From Limanda limanda (taxonomy: Eukaryota; Chordata; Actinopteri; Pleuronectiformes; Pleuronectidae): 64,000 bases of DNA. Below the pieces are notes generated by a model, which was not told where the DNA came from, ran no database searches, and saw nothing but the letters and a program-made list of their open reading frames with translations. Of the stretch, positions 26,501-37,595 are shown one piece after another; position 1 is the stretch's first letter, and every line of letters begins with the position of its first letter. The position numbers were made by a program, and so were the translations under genes. The stretch spans positions 21,436,204 to 21,500,203 of the forward strand of contig NC_083655.1 of assembly GCF_963576545.1 (NCBI RefSeq). The letters are read 5' to 3'.

Positions 26501-29500
26501 GAATTTCAATGGCTGTTAATGCAACTGCTATGCTTTAGACTGCCTGTATATATTGCTCCTGTAAAGCACATGCAGTAACCGACTATTATGCCTCTGCACG
26601 TTTGGCTGGATTCCCTGCTTTAACATCACATTCTCCTCTGTCCTCAGGTGTCCATGCATTTGGTCTTTGTGCCACGGCCCTCATCACTGACATCCTCCAA
26701 CTGATGACAGGCTACCCAACACCCTACTTCCTAACTGTGTGTAAACCCAATTACACCACGCTGAACATCAGCTGTGAACAGAATCCCTATGTCATGGAGG
26801 ATATCTGCTCAGGGGCTGACCCCACAGCCATCAACCAGGGCAGGTAGGGAGGAAAAATACTTTGGTTTTGCCTGCATTTAACATATTTGGGATGTAATTT
26901 TTTTTAAATCGAGGTCTTATCATTATCACTAAAGTAGATATACTTTTTGATGCATAACACACATTTTATAGAGACAAAATCAAAGAAACTAGTTTTAATA
27001 CAATGTGTTCATATAATACAAGAGGGGTTTGTTCAACTCCTCTACCATTTTGAAACTGATTTTTATAACAGAAAAGTGTTTGTTGTTATCATTCATCTAT
27101 CCTGTAACTAATAAATTGGAATATGGTTTGGAATATACATGAACAGCAGGTTAAAGCCAAAAGAGAAAGAGAAATGCCTCCCTATGGGGCCAGAGATTTG
27201 AAGGAGAGGCAAAGCTGCTGCATTAGATGAAATTGTCCTGAATCCAAACTGAAAACACATATATGACAAACATACATTTTCTCTGATACCTGCATCACTC
27301 ACTGATATTATTGTCTCCATGTCCATTGTCAAAATTATAAATCCACTCAGAATTCAAATAAAAACAGGTCTCTGCACGGTTTTTAAAGGGATAGTTCACC
27401 CAAAAATCTAAATTCACTCATCTACTCACCACTTTGCAGATGGATTGGTGGTTTCCAGAGGTTTTAAATGTACAATGCACATCTGCAAAACACAGAGAGA
27501 GATTAAACTGGGTTCAGCACTGAATTAATTGATTCTGTTTTCGAACACAGCACAGAAATATGTGACTTGGACAACATTATTGTCAATGTATTGTCAGGAC
27601 AAAGTGCAAACATTTTGTGTGAAAATGGGAGGATTATGATAGCAGCAAGATATGGATAACATGGGTTATAGAGAGGTCCTCAGACTAAATCAAAACGAAT
27701 ACACACGCTTTGGAAATGGGGCTTGAATCCTAAGTATGTTATGAAACACTATGAGCTCTCTATGCGGAGGTGGGTAATGAGGACACAGGTCCAGTTGTAG
27801 CTGGTTCTATTTTTCCCAAAGAAATAGTGTGGCGAGCGTCTACAATAGCTAATTACATTTGAAACTCTTTTATTGTCTGTAATGTATGAATGGAACTGAC
27901 CAAATCTAGAATAACTGACTTTGAATTTAATCTAGAATGGCTCTTAGTTGAGTGCATAACTCCCCCCAGGACCAACATCCCCTTAAATCAATCAATATGC
28001 ACCAAATTACACACACTCATAGATATCAGTCCCCTAAATATGGCGTATTTCATTAGCAGTATAAAAACATAACTGTAAAAAATTTATATTCTATCCTTCT
28101 GGCTCATCATATTATACCTGACATCATTAGATGATTATTATTGAAGCATAGCATGTTACTGCTGTAGCTACTGGAGGTGGAGCGAGTTTGAAGTACTTTA
28201 TACTTCTTTATAAACAGAGATGCAAGCCAAATAAACCAGATTAAAAGGGGTCATGGGAGGATTAGTGGGAGAGGTAAGACATATAAACAAAGTTATGTGA
28301 CACAAGTCTGTTTCGGTTATTTTACCTGTTCCCTCATCTGTAATTTTCGGTGACAAAAATTATTGAAATGAAACCATGTAAGATATTTAAAAACCACTGT
28401 GGTGGAGCTATTAACAACTCAATCTGACCCTGATTACAACAACTATTTACAGTATGTATGTAGGAAGGACTCTATATGATCAATGGTGCTGAAGGGCCAA
28501 ATAACTGTTCAAGAGCCTGGCAGCAGCAACGGAGAAGGCCTAACTAACCCCATTACATCAAACAGCTTCAATTTGTAACTGAGCCAATTTATGGAAATAA
28601 CAAATTACATAATTACATTTCATAAAATTGCTATTAGACAAAACATTTGCAATTTAATTCACTTGAGACAAAAATAAACTTTCGTGGCTTACATTTTTAA
28701 GGCACACAAAAGATGTAACTGATGGATGTTGAGATGAGAAATTTGAGATTTCAGTGTAAAATCAAGCAATTTTATGGTGCCCTCACAAACATTATTTATA
28801 ATTTAATATTTTTTTGAATTCCAAATTTTTTTTGTGCCACATGTTAACCACAGTTGAGTGAGCCTGCCTGGACAGAAAATTATAAAAAATGCAAACAATG
28901 TCAATCTGTGCCATCATCCCAATTGTCTGCATTTATGAAGGAAGACATCAGAGGGCACCATGTAAAGACAGTCAAACGTTAAACTTTTGCCTTTTGAACT
29001 GTGTTATACTACTCAAGTCTATATATGTTTTTTTTTGTTTGATTATTTTTTAGTATACTTTTTCATTGATATACCCATCATGCAGTTTCAATAGTGGTAT
29101 GTCTTATACGATGAGTAGTAAGTTGTACCTATGTACTGCATGTTGCTTTGATGTCTGTTAGGGTTTTGTTATTTTTATTTGTCATCTTACTCAAATAGAT
29201 TTGTTTATCCAAGTGAGCCAGAGCAGGGTTAGTTCAGTCACAGAAAGGAATAGAGCAGAATTAAATTTCTTCACTGATAGAGAAACAAATATTCCCTCGG
29301 ATTTAGCAGTCATTGGTCAAGCTTTTTCCAAGATATTACTCCTCTGAGACTGCCTGAGTAGATTTTGGGATAGGGAGACGATGCTGGGTTTGACACATCT
29401 AGTTTTGTCTGCAGACTATGGGAGTCTAAATATAACCTACTGCTGCTGGCATAAACAGTCTTCTGGTCTCTCTGTGCCAGCTTTATCTAAAGTCTTGCTT

Positions 29501-32500
29501 CTAGAGCCCGAGAAGCTATTTTGCTGCAGCAATTTTGCACCAGGGGTACTATTAGCCTATTTTAATAGCAGAAATAACATAGTATACAACTTGTCTCCTT
29601 TTAACAAAGGCATAACAATATGAAACATTAATGTTTGGTTTGGAGATCATCCTAAAACCCAAATGTAACATTTGCACTAACTAGCGATTAACCAAATGGT
29701 CTAAATATGTCTAAAAGATTTAAATTGTGGTCTCGATGATGAGATTTACTACAAGTATAACTTTTAGTGTGATTAGGAAGATGAAGAAAAGGATATTGTA
29801 CCTTTTGGTGCACATCTTAAGGATTGACTGATTGATTGATAAAACTGAGGAAACCTGTGTTCACTCATTATTGAATCAGCTGAGATAAATGTTAATGGAG
29901 GAGCTTGACTACTTGTGCAACCTGACCACCACACCTAAAACTCATCTTGTTGGATCTCTTGCTGTTGCCTTTTCATTGCACCTGTTTCACTTTCATTTGC
30001 ACCAAAGCAGCCCTTGTGCTTCCTAAATGGACAGATTGAAATCCCTGAAGTTTTTTTGACTTGGTGTATACTGTGAAGATGAAGTATTCTCTTAATTTTT
30101 TTAGCTGTGTATAGGTTTCTCTTTACGGTCAAAAAGAACAGTAGTAATACTTACAGTCATTTGACTATTATTTTAAGACAGACTTGTATTTAATAAAACC
30201 CATAATAATAATATGTGTTTATTGTGATATATGTATAATGACAGATGTATAATTACATACACAATATCCATACTGTTTGTTTCCTAAAATGTTTTTTTGT
30301 ATTTTATTTTGAATGTAATTTAAAGTTTTCTACAGATGTTGTAAATATTTGTTAAAGGTGCACACAACTGTAGCACAAACAAACACTCACACACACATAT
30401 ATATATATACATCTGCATGAACGCACTGCATGTACACATCCACACATATGCAAAGTCAGGAGTAAGGAAGAGGGGTGGTTGGAGGAGTGAGAAGGAGTTG
30501 TCAGAAGTAGGTCACTGGGATGGAGCTCAGTGAAAACTGGGCCACATGTTCTCTTTCAGTATGCAGCACACAGTCAAGCTCCTGCTGCCACACAGCAATG
30601 TGTGACAACATGTATATATGTTCACCTGGTACATACGCAAGTGTCACCAGATAAACCTATCACTACAAGGTAAAAGATTGTTGTAGTGAAATGAGTTACT
30701 TGGAGGGATTCTAACATTTTAATAATGGCTTGAAGAGGATGAAAAGGGGCATCTATAATTTGGTTCAGCCATCCAACCCATAACCTCAAAGTGTGTGCAG
30801 GCTGGTGTTTGAGATATCTCATTATGCTGGTGTTTTTCTCCCTCTCCTGTTGACTCACACATGCAGATGTGAATTGAAATGAAATTGGCTGAGTCTATTT
30901 CTGTTTCACCTCCTGCAGAAAATCCTTCCCGTCGCAGCACGCTACCCTTGCATCCTTTGCCGCTGTTTATGTGTCGGTGAGTAAGGGTTTGTGCCCCTCA
31001 AACACTGACCCTGCACAGACGAACATGTAACTGTAACTGAGGGATGAAAGTTGACTATTTCACATGCTTCTTTCCTCTAATTCAATTACGCTTTACTGTG
31101 TTCAATTGACTTATCTGTAAAATGTCAAGTTTTTAGACGCTTTATAGTTTATTTGTGTAAAATTATAACAGTGATCAACATATGAGTCAATGGAATAATA
31201 CCTATTGTCACTAAGGACTTTAGGGAGCCAGTGGAATGACCCAGGTAGCGACCAACTAATGTTACTAAGTTAACTAGTAGTTAACTAGTATTAACTAAGT
31301 TAATGACATTGAGATGGTGACTCAAACAAAATACCAAAATAAACAGACAACACAGAGAGTACCAGCTTTGTTTTGTTTCCACCTAAATGCCAAATAACAC
31401 TGCCTGGGTGATGTGAAGGAATAAAACACTGTTACAAGAGAAAGTACAAGCAGGACAATGAGTAAATGTGAAATGTGTCCACAGATGTACTTCAACAGCA
31501 CTTTGACAGACTCATCCAAGCTGCTCAAGCCCCTTTTGGTGTTCTCCTTCATCATCTGTTCCATCATCTGTGGTCTGACCAGGATTATTCAGTATAAGAA
31601 CCATGCTATTGACGTCTACCTGGGCTTCCTGCTTGGAGGAGCTATTGCTGTTTACCTGGTAAGGGGCCAGTCTACTCAATCAATCAAGAACTTCCTTTAC
31701 ACCTGATTTCCTCTATAACCTTAATCTCCAGAGCTCTATATTTGGTAACAGGAAAAAATAGTGTGAGATCAAATGTGGTGCTCTATGTGATATTGATGTG
31801 TTATTGTTTCGCAGGGGTTGTATGCAGTCGGAAACTTTCAGCCTAGTGAGGAGGCCAGCAACAGCCCACCCCCACAGCTGCACCGACCACCCTGCTCTTT
31901 GCCCCACATAAGCCAGGAGGCGGTCCTCCACCACTTGCAAATGAAAGCCAGCATGGTTGGAGAGCAAGGCATACCCACCTCCCACTCCGAGGGTCTCCTC
32001 CACCGAGGTCTTCAGCAACAGCGGCCTGATGACAACCATAAGCGTTCCAGTGCAGATGTGGAAGTGATCTCCCCCCATAGCTCTCACAACAAAGATGGCA
32101 TGGTGACCTTTAGCCACACCCTTCCACGAGTGCATACCCCCCAGGCCATGGCAGCGTATGAGGAAGCAGCCAGGCGTCATGCATCCACCCTCCACCATGC
32201 CTCAATGGACTCTAGTCGCTCAAAACAGCTTCTATCTCAATGGAAAAGTAAGAACAACAACTACAAATGCTCCCTGCAGGTGCCGGACTCCTTCTCGTCT
32301 TCTGTAGATTCATCATCTAACCAGTCCCCCCTGCATCCACACCACCACGGCAGCATGGAACTCCGATCCAGCTGTGAGCCATTGGCTATGGGGCTGAATG
32401 GAGGCTTTGATAGTCATGCATACTTGTCCAAACTGGCTAGTGGTAATAGTACCACATTACCTAGTAACTGTAGTGGGATCACCGGAGGGGCCAGGATAGC

Positions 32501-33518
32501 CATGCAATCTAGACCCGGGTCTTCACAGCTGGTCCACATACCAGAAGAAGGTCATGAGAGCTACAACACCTCCTCCCTGAGAACACTGGGAGCTGGAGGA
32601 AATGACGGGATGTCAATAGCAAATAGCACAGTTCAGGCTAACTGGCAAAGGGCAGCAGAGAAGACAACAGCCTGTAGAACTAATGATAATGGACAGAATA
32701 TGCAGCCACGAATCATGCAAGTTATTGCTATGTCCAAGCAGCAGGGCCTACTTCAGACCCATTCCAAGAGCTTAGATGAGAGTAGCATGGGCTGCCCTAC
32801 CACTGGGAGTTGCCAGGGCTCTAGTCGCTACAGGGTGTTAAATGATCAAGCACCTACTAGCACCACAGGGCCAAGCTCACTTTGTAGTACCACAGGCAGC
32901 ATTACAGGGAGTACTGGAGCAATTGTCAGGGTAGAGGCCCACCCTGAAAACAACAGACCCGTGATCCAAGCTCCAGCCACAGATGGAAGTGGATCATGGA
33001 GGTGGCGGTCCCTGGACCATGGAACTGGACCTAGTGGATGTGCAGGGATTAATGCAACAGGAGGGGGATCAGCAGGAATAGGTGGGAGTTTGAAGCAGTC
33101 CTATGATCTCAATGATCTAAATAGAGACTCAGAGAGCTCTGACTCGATGCGTGAAGGATCCATTGACAGGAAGCGTGCCAATCACATTGTTACTACCACT
33201 GCCACTGTTAGCACCCCACCCATAGTTACTGTTCACACCCAGAACACTGGCCAGTCAGAGCAGAGGGTCCACCCCCAGGGTGTGTCTACGATTAGGGTCA
33301 CTCCAGGGGATGGTAGTGGTTCTGGATCTGGAGGAAGTGGTGGCGGAGGAGCTGGTGGAGAGACGGCATCAGATACCCTCTCAGTCACCTCGAGCCGAGA
33401 GTCCACGCTCCAGAGAAAAGGCAATATTATCCTGATTCCAGAAAGATCAAACAGCCCTGATAATGCCCGGAATATTTTCTACAAGGGAACGTCAGTAACT
33501 CCTGTTTTCAAGGACTAA
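8468..33518 (+). CDS. plppr4: Phospholipid phosphatase-related protein type 4 (PRG-1), whole coding gene in 7 exons
   Basis: Exons at 8468-8539, 23639-23824, 25855-25984, 26648-26843, 30919-30976, 31485-31658 and 31815-33518 join in frame, every intron being GT...AG, to give 839 codons. The product is a multi-pass membrane protein of the lipid phosphate phosphatase superfamily; in mammals it is neuronal, sits at excitatory synapses and modulates bioactive phospholipid (LPA) signalling. Seen here: conserved start (MSAREKG...[13 protein letters not shown]), hydrophobic segments spread over residues about 17-272, then a long hydrophilic tail (273-839). Catalytic motifs are non-canonical: motif 1 region KPNYTTLN (162-169), motif 2 PSQH rather than PSGH (199-202), motif 3 TR...H254...D257. 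N-glycosylation sequons occur at N164, N169 and N218. The tail ends [14 protein letters not shown], matching the family signature. Mammalian PLPPR4 is about 763 residues; this one is longer in the Ser/Thr/Gly-rich tail. Teleosts may carry two copies; which one this is cannot be told. Confidence 0.97.
9945..10070 (+). repeat. Dispersed repeat shared with 51945-52070
   Basis: Shared order of blocks: CATGTGTATTGT, AAGTGC, TTCTTCT, CTGATAAACT, AGCAG..GTC.GCAACTGTGTCAAA. Family unknown. The terminal CAGAGGTCGGCAAC is hAT-like. Confidence 0.5.
10165..10290 (-). repeat. SINE fragment (tail half)
   Basis: CTTGATGACTGCTTAATGCGCTTTACAG...CATTCATACAGTGCATCTA..GCAGCAC matches the tail half of the SINE at 2515-2758; the tRNA head is missing. 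Confidence 0.65.
15237..15256. repeat. (CA)n microsatellite
   Basis: Ten CA units inside plppr4 intron 1. Confidence 0.9.
15360..15425. repeat. Fish repeat fragment (LINE-associated)
   Basis: GAACTGGACTCGGTTGAGTTTCTTGAAGACATTTCACCTCTTATCCAAGAGGCTTCTT in pieces; a wording-like block I recognise as widely repeated in fish genomes. Ends unclear. Confidence 0.5.
16320..16540 (-). repeat. Fish non-autonomous repeat (family B), inverted copy
   Basis: Complement shares blocks with 37672-37915: GGTCCTCTCC..GAGGCCGCCATGTT, AGTAGCCCAGACTGG, AAACTAAACA. Both copies look truncated. Confidence 0.7.
16745..16895 (-). repeat. SINE fragment
   Basis: AATAGCACTTTTCTAGTC, GCCATTCACCCATTCA, CATTCATACAG and GCAGCACTTTCTC follow the SINE tail seen at 2515; the head is absent. 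Confidence 0.65.
17895..18460 (-). pseudogene. L2-like LINE endonuclease fragment
   Basis: Minus-strand frame from 18452 reads [18 protein letters not shown] and LLGDFNI, the apurinic-endonuclease signature of vertebrate L2/CR1-type LINEs; downstream pieces continue in other frames (TPLH.SDHF). Broken by frameshifts, so inactive. Lies in plppr4 intron 1 on the opposite strand. Confidence 0.8.
18743..18870 (+). repeat. Fish repeat (CAGAATCAGAA...TTTATTGCCA type)
   Basis: AATCAGAATCAGAAGGTATTT and GCCACGTAGGTTTACAC..GGAATTTGC are diagnostic blocks of a common teleost repeat; the A-rich DNA to about 19060 may be its tail. Confidence 0.65.
21270..21375 (-). repeat. Dispersed repeat shared with 27945-28065 (inverted)
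   Basis: Complement carries AATCAA..TTCACTAAATTGCACACACTCATAGATGTCAGTC, matching the other copy. Family unknown. Confidence 0.6.
22460..23059. mobile_element. 600 bp non-autonomous hAT element with intact target duplication
   Basis: Begins CAGAGGTCTTCAACAGGGG and ends AAAACGTTGAAGACCCCTG; termini are inverted repeats. Flanked by ATCTAAAG at 22452-22459 and 23060-23067, an exact 8 bp duplication. No transposase frame. Inside plppr4 intron 1, about 580 bp before exon 2. Confidence 0.85.
23393..23410. repeat. Poly-C tract (18 bp)
   Basis: Uninterrupted run of C about 230 bp before plppr4 exon 2; likely polymorphic. Confidence 0.9.
23639..23824 (+). CDS. plppr4: plppr4 coding exon 2
   Basis: Residues 25-86, phase 0 at both ends: acceptor TAG before CTGCCGATC, donor GTAAGG at 23825. 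Carries the rest of the first membrane segment ([16 protein letters not shown]), the extracellular loop [20 protein letters not shown] and the start of the second hydrophobic segment ([16 protein letters not shown]). Closely matches the PLPPR4 family. Confidence 0.96.
24370..24435 (+). repeat. SINE tail fragment
   Basis: AAGTCTAGAAAAGTGCTATATGAGTACAG..CATTTACCATTT matches the 3' end of the SINE family; in plppr4 intron 2. Confidence 0.55.
24835..25150 (-). pseudogene. L2-like LINE reverse transcriptase fragment
   Basis: Minus strand reads [10 protein letters not shown] in one frame (RT motif usually GVPQGS.LGP) and [13 protein letters not shown] in the next, so a frameshift separates parts of one RT core block. 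Upstream piece S.ILGNKDTF is in a third frame. Inactive remnant within plppr4 intron 2. Confidence 0.78.
25545..25672 (-). repeat. Diverged SINE copy
   Basis: Order TATATTCACACAGCGCTT, GCATTCATCCACC, TTCAGTATCTTTCCC, GAGATCAAACCA resembles the reversed SINE (tail to B box), with much divergence. Confidence 0.4.
25855..25984 (+). CDS. plppr4: plppr4 coding exon 3
   Basis: Residues 87-129 plus the first base of codon 130. Acceptor ACAG, donor GTATGC at 25985. Completes the second hydrophobic segment ([12 protein letters not shown]) followed by a basic cytoplasmic loop (SRRKSG) and the conserved stretch [15 protein letters not shown]. Confidence 0.95.
26648..26843 (+). CDS. plppr4: plppr4 coding exon 4
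   Basis: Residues 130-194 plus two bases of codon 195. Acceptor CTCAG, donor GTAGGG at 26844. Holds the third hydrophobic segment, the degenerate motif-1 region (CKPNYTTLN; the family's catalytic Lys...Arg-Pro arrangement is not present in canonical form), sequons N164 and N169 and the conserved [10 protein letters not shown] loop. Confidence 0.96.
27384..27560 (+). repeat. Fish MITE-like repeat (AGGGATAGTTCACCCAAAAAT type)
   Basis: AAAGGGATAGTTCACCCAAA and CACTCATCTACTCACCACTTTGCAGATGG are the start of a very common fish repeat. The other end is not clear. In plppr4 intron 4. Confidence 0.7.
27945..28065 (+). repeat. Dispersed repeat shared with 21270-21375
   Basis: ACCAAATTACACACACTCATAGATATCAGTCCCCTAAATA blocks match the other copy in opposite orientation. 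It may be the far end of the element starting at 27384. Confidence 0.55.
28080..30918 (+). other. plppr4 intron 4, remaining part
   Basis: AT-rich with a short CA/TA microsatellite near 30385-30412. No gene or clear transposon recognised. Confidence 0.5.
30919..30976 (+). CDS. plppr4: plppr4 coding exon 5
   Basis: Short 58 bp exon finishing Arg195 and running to Ser214, acceptor TGCAG and donor GTGAGT at 30977. It holds the motif-2 segment [13 protein letters not shown], where PSQH replaces the PSGH of active lipid phosphatases. Too short for most ORF scans but forced by phase and homology. Confidence 0.95.
31485..31658 (+). CDS. plppr4: plppr4 coding exon 6
   Basis: Residues 215-272, phase 0 at both ends, acceptor CACAG, donor GTAAGG at 31659. 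Contains sequon N218, two hydrophobic segments ([15 protein letters not shown] and [12 protein letters not shown]) and the motif-3 region: Thr246-Arg247 in place of Ser-Arg, with His254 and Asp257 retained ([15 protein letters not shown]). Confidence 0.97.
31815..33518 (+). CDS. plppr4: plppr4 terminal coding exon 7 (long cytoplasmic tail)
   Basis: Acceptor CGCAG then GGG TTG TAT; 567 codons plus TAA at 33516-33518. Encodes the whole cytoplasmic tail. Conserved blocks seen: [105 protein letters not shown]. Ser/Thr/Gly-rich linkers between them are longer than in mammals, including a Gly/Ser run at about residues 770-788. Long open frames on the opposite strand here (for example 31713-32198) are shadows. 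Confidence 0.97.
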   Translation, partial: GLYAVGNFQPSEEASNSPPPQLHRPPCSLPHISQEAVLHHLQMKASMVGEQGIPTSHSEGLLHRGLQQQRPDDNHKRSSADVEVISPHSSHNKDGMVTFSHTLPRVHTPQAMAAYEEAARRHASTLHHASMDSSRSKQLLSQWKSKNNNYKCSLQVPDSFSSSVDSSSNQSPLHPHHHGSMELRSSCEPLAMGLNGGFDSHAYLSKLASGNSTTLPSNCSGITGGARIAMQSRPGSSQLVHIPEEGHESYNTSSLRTLGAGGNDGMSIANSTVQANWQRAAEKTTACRTNDNGQNMQPRIMQVIAMSKQQGLLQTHSKSLDESSMGCPTTGSCQGSSRYRVLNDQAPTSTTGPSSLCSTTGSITGSTGAIVRVEAHPENNRPVIQAPATDGSGSWRWRSLDHGTGPSGCAGINATGGGSAGIGGSLKQSYDLNDLNRDSESSDSMREGSIDRKRANHIVTTTATVSTPPIVTVHTQNTGQSEQRVHPQGVSTIRVTPGDGSGSGSGGSGGGGAGGETASDTLSVTSSRESTLQRKGNIILIPERSNSPDNARNIFYKGTSVTPVFKD

Positions 33519-34771
33519 TGCATAAACTGACTCAAAACTTCTAAGAAGATGTAGCAGTAATACAACACAGTAGATTTTCAGAGAACCTATAACTGTGACA
33601 ACAGTAAACCTGCCATTGTGCATAACATTATAGCTTCAAAAAAAAAAAATGTTTTATTCAGCATGAGATTTTGTACATGTTTACACTAAAGCACAACCTT
33701 TTAAGTGTTGTAGAAATAATCACTGTGTACTTTTGTGGTCACTCCCAAGGAAACCAATTGTAGTGTCGATGCTGTGCCAGTGCTTTGGAGAGAGGAGAAC
33801 CTTTTTTAAACAGTTCTGTATGTTTTGGATATAAATCGTCACTAACAAAAGAAAAAAGGGAGTTTGGACTGTGGCAAACTACTGCAAAATAATTGTATGA
33901 TAGCTGTGAAACCAGTGTTTACTTTCCCAGGTGCTACACCAGAAAACACTGTTTACTATACAGCATAATACATGATTTGAGTAGATAAAGAATGATTTAT
34001 TTTACAAAGACTGAAGAACTATGATATTAATGTGTGACAGAGATATGTTTTGTATTTTGTCTCTTTTCTGTACAGATAGCACACACTCAATACTGTTTTG
34101 AACCATAAGTGTGCTTAGCATTCCTTCTGTAGCTATAGTTCAAATATGCTGTGACTTGCACTGAAATACACGTTTACTGTACCTTGTAGACCGTAAACCC
34201 TGACCTTATCTATACATCCTGTACTTAAATTTGGATGCCCATGCCAGCCTCATATCTACAGCACCAAAACAGCAAATCACCGGAATATTCTTTACACTGT
34301 AAGATAATTAGTATTCTTCCAAAAACCAATGCAATACTTGCCTTTAAATTTGCCAGGTTGACAGGTATTAATGTTCATACTTTGTAGCTTTCAATGGAAC
34401 ACTTACAATTAGCAGAATATCCATACTGCTGTCCAATCTGCAGCCTTGTGCTAACAGTATCAGTTACAAATTTGTTCAAAGATGTCCAGGTTACAAGTAT
34501 AAATTAAATACAATGTCTTTTTGCATAGACATGCTTAGGTGAATGGCAGTTGGACTTTTCCCAAGGCTGAGTTGGCACACAATTCTCCAATTTATATTAC
34601 ACAAGATGACTGCTGTGAACTAAATATATTATTATAATAAATATATTCTCTTTTTAAAAAAGGCACATTTGAAAACCAATATACAACAAACTTTTGGTAA
34701 AAAGTATCCTTAGATTGAACTTCAAACTTGCGGCACTAACAACTAGTGGATGCTAAATATTATGACCTTGA

Positions 34772-34775
<4 letters not shown>

Positions 34776-34802
<27 letters not shown>
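34776..34802. repeat. (TA)n microsatellite in the plppr4 3' UTR
   Basis: About 13 TA units; the only simple repeat of note in the UTR. Confidence 0.9.
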
Positions 34803-34807
<5 letters not shown>

Positions 34808-37589
34808 CAATCAATTTTAGTTATATTTAGCTTATATGGTGCCTTGCCTTGTTCTAAATTAAACAATTAGTTGTTTTCAAATTTGCAAAAAGCTTTGGTT
34901 TGTTCCTCTCACTGGCTTCCTTTCCAAAGCAATAGCAGCCAAGGCTCATGCGTATCCTCATATTTAGAGCCGTATGCCATATCAAATCAAGAAAGTTGAA
35001 AAAATGAATACTGATGGTCAAATGCAGCATTGTCAGAGTATTTGGTAGCTTCCCCTTTTTGAATGAGGATTAAGAAGCAGAATGCTCTGTCAAGTAACGT
35101 GCTCAATATAGTAACAATGAAACTTGTTTTGTCGTAGCCTACCTTTATAAGCGTTACATGTAGCATTTTTCAACAAGAAGATACAATATTGCTGTCAAAT
35201 TGATATACCTCTGTATGATGGTCAATATCAAATGAAAACCTATTCACATCTTTAGCAGGTGATTTTTGCTATGTTTAGCTCTACTTTCACCATCTGTCAT
35301 ATGCAGTGGAAGAGCAGCCCTTTTCCCAGTTATGTGCTGTGAAGTAGTTTCCTTTTGTGATTAAGTAACCAGCAGATTTCTACCAAATCTCACCCAGTGT
35401 ATCAAATGTACATTGTATACAGAATGGTGACTAGTAAGTAAATGCTTAAGGTGGACTGTTTCTCAGTTAAGGCATTACAGAAGTGGTTATTTACAGTAGT
35501 TTACATTATAGTGCATATCATAAATCTGTATCTCAGTGGTTAAATAAGCACCCACTAAATATGTCCAGGATTGGCACTTGTGAAAATATTATGCCAGAGT
35601 TATTATACAAGAACATTTGCCAAAGCTAGAAATTTTCAAAGAAATATATTATAAATTATCAGATGGAATTTTCAGTATTTGTATTGCAAGCCTGCATAAT
35701 ATTGTACATGCTTTATTAGATTTACTAACAGTTGCATGGTCACTTTTCTATAGTGCATATCATAGGGTTTTTATCATAAATGTGCATTTATTTTGAATTA
35801 ACATAGGTGTTTAACAGTATGTACTTTATTTAAAGTATGTGATTCATAGTGAGAGTTAGATGACAATCTTTTCCATCTAAGTGCTGTTGCCCTCCAAGTC
35901 GATACAACAGGCTGGTTTCCTTATTCACTTAATCTGCATCATACTCAGTGGAAATTTTGTACATATTCTAACAAACATGTAAAAAAAAAGCAGAAGTTTT
36001 ACTCAAAAGCTCTCAAAAGAAAATATCTATTTTTAAAGTAACCCAGAAAGATTGAATATTTTAAATATAGTTTTTAGTTTCACTTGAGTGGTTGTATTTG
36101 TTTTAGCTGGACCACAGAATAGTTTATTGTGCCCACTTTAATCCCAATGATGAGGTAGAGCTACACTAGTTTGACTGCTCTCAGAATGTCAAAATAATGT
36201 TTGGAACACGATCTCATGAAAGTTCAATACTAGCACAAGTTAACTACAATTGTGGCAGTTGTGACAGCAGGCACACTTGACAGCTTTGCCCATAATAGGT
36301 CTACACTGTTGTACTGAGGCGTATTGAAGAGAGACAATTTTCCAAACTGTAATAATTTGTAATTGAATCTTTACTTGCAGAACACCGTAAGGTCACAGTC
36401 CTACATGCATATGTTTACCTAGGCTCAGTAAATAGTGATAATTATCTTTAGAATTAACAGCCTCTCACAAAGGATATTTTCCAGTGTAATGCTAAAAGGA
36501 TAACAGTAAACTAAATTCAATATGATACCTCAAAAGAAACTCATGTGTTTGTGAACCTGCTTATTAAGAAACATGTTACCTATGCTATATTGTAGCTTAA
36601 TGACAACAGTGGAGCTGAATGACAAAGATGATTTATATGTGGGCTTTTGAATGACACAAAGTCCTTTCTCTTAGGACACATTCATTCATTTGACTGTACT
36701 TGGGATTTGAAGACATTAAGAAAAATAGCATCATCTTTATTAAAATGTGTTGTAGTTTCTAATACCGCAACCTACCTAAAACAAATTAATGTGGATGACT
36801 ATATTGACAGTTTTTAGCTATAAGGTTAATAATATGTAAAAAACCTACACCCAAATAGAAATGACAGGAAACACGCAACTGAATTTAAGTACAAGAGCTC
36901 ATTTTCAATCCAAGTATACATAACTATTATTTGAGAATGCCATTTCTTACCAGCCTTTTTTAAGAAAACATATCAAGAGGGCTGTATTTCTACCCTTTAT
37001 ATACGATAAATCATGATGAAACCAGCCTGTATGACATTACCTATTCGGAACCATTAGCCTACTAAAGGATTAATTTAGCCTATGTGTTGTGAGGGTGCAA
37101 AATTCTAGTTTTATTATTTCGATTAAAGCCTTAACATTGCCCATAATTCCTTTCATTTGACATAAAGATAACGGAATTCTCCAAACCGCTTACCTATCCA
37201 GAGTAAAATAAAATATAAAATATATTGGATATAAAGATAAAAAAAACATGAATATTCTATGGCATTATTTTAAATGATTTGTCTGATTTCGATTCTGTCC
37301 CAAAGGTCTGTGAAATCAAAGAGTGTAAAATCACACATGGTTAGATATGTTGATCCAGTGGGTAAAACTGTGAATGGATGCTCTCTGCATGTGTAGCCTC
37401 TGGTGTTGTCCCTGGATGAATAATAAATGTTTTCTGATACTGTGATCAGCTGTCTGAATTTTATGCAGCAAGAAAAACCTATAAAATAGCAAAGTATTGG
37501 TTTTCTGAAGACATTTGAACCTAGAATTCACAATAGTATTCAGAGCACGTTTATCAGGGTAGATGACAGTGCATTGTCTAGGTGATTGG

Positions 37590-37595
37590 AATAAA
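37590..37595 (+). terminator. Candidate distal poly(A) signal of plppr4
   Basis: AATAAA with TGTGTCCT about 20 bp downstream. Lies just before the first transposable element after the gene. Usage is inferred. Confidence 0.5.

Noticed and set aside
31713..32198. 161-codon minus-strand ORF
   Set aside because: Antisense shadow of plppr4 exon 7 and its intron edge; no family resemblance.
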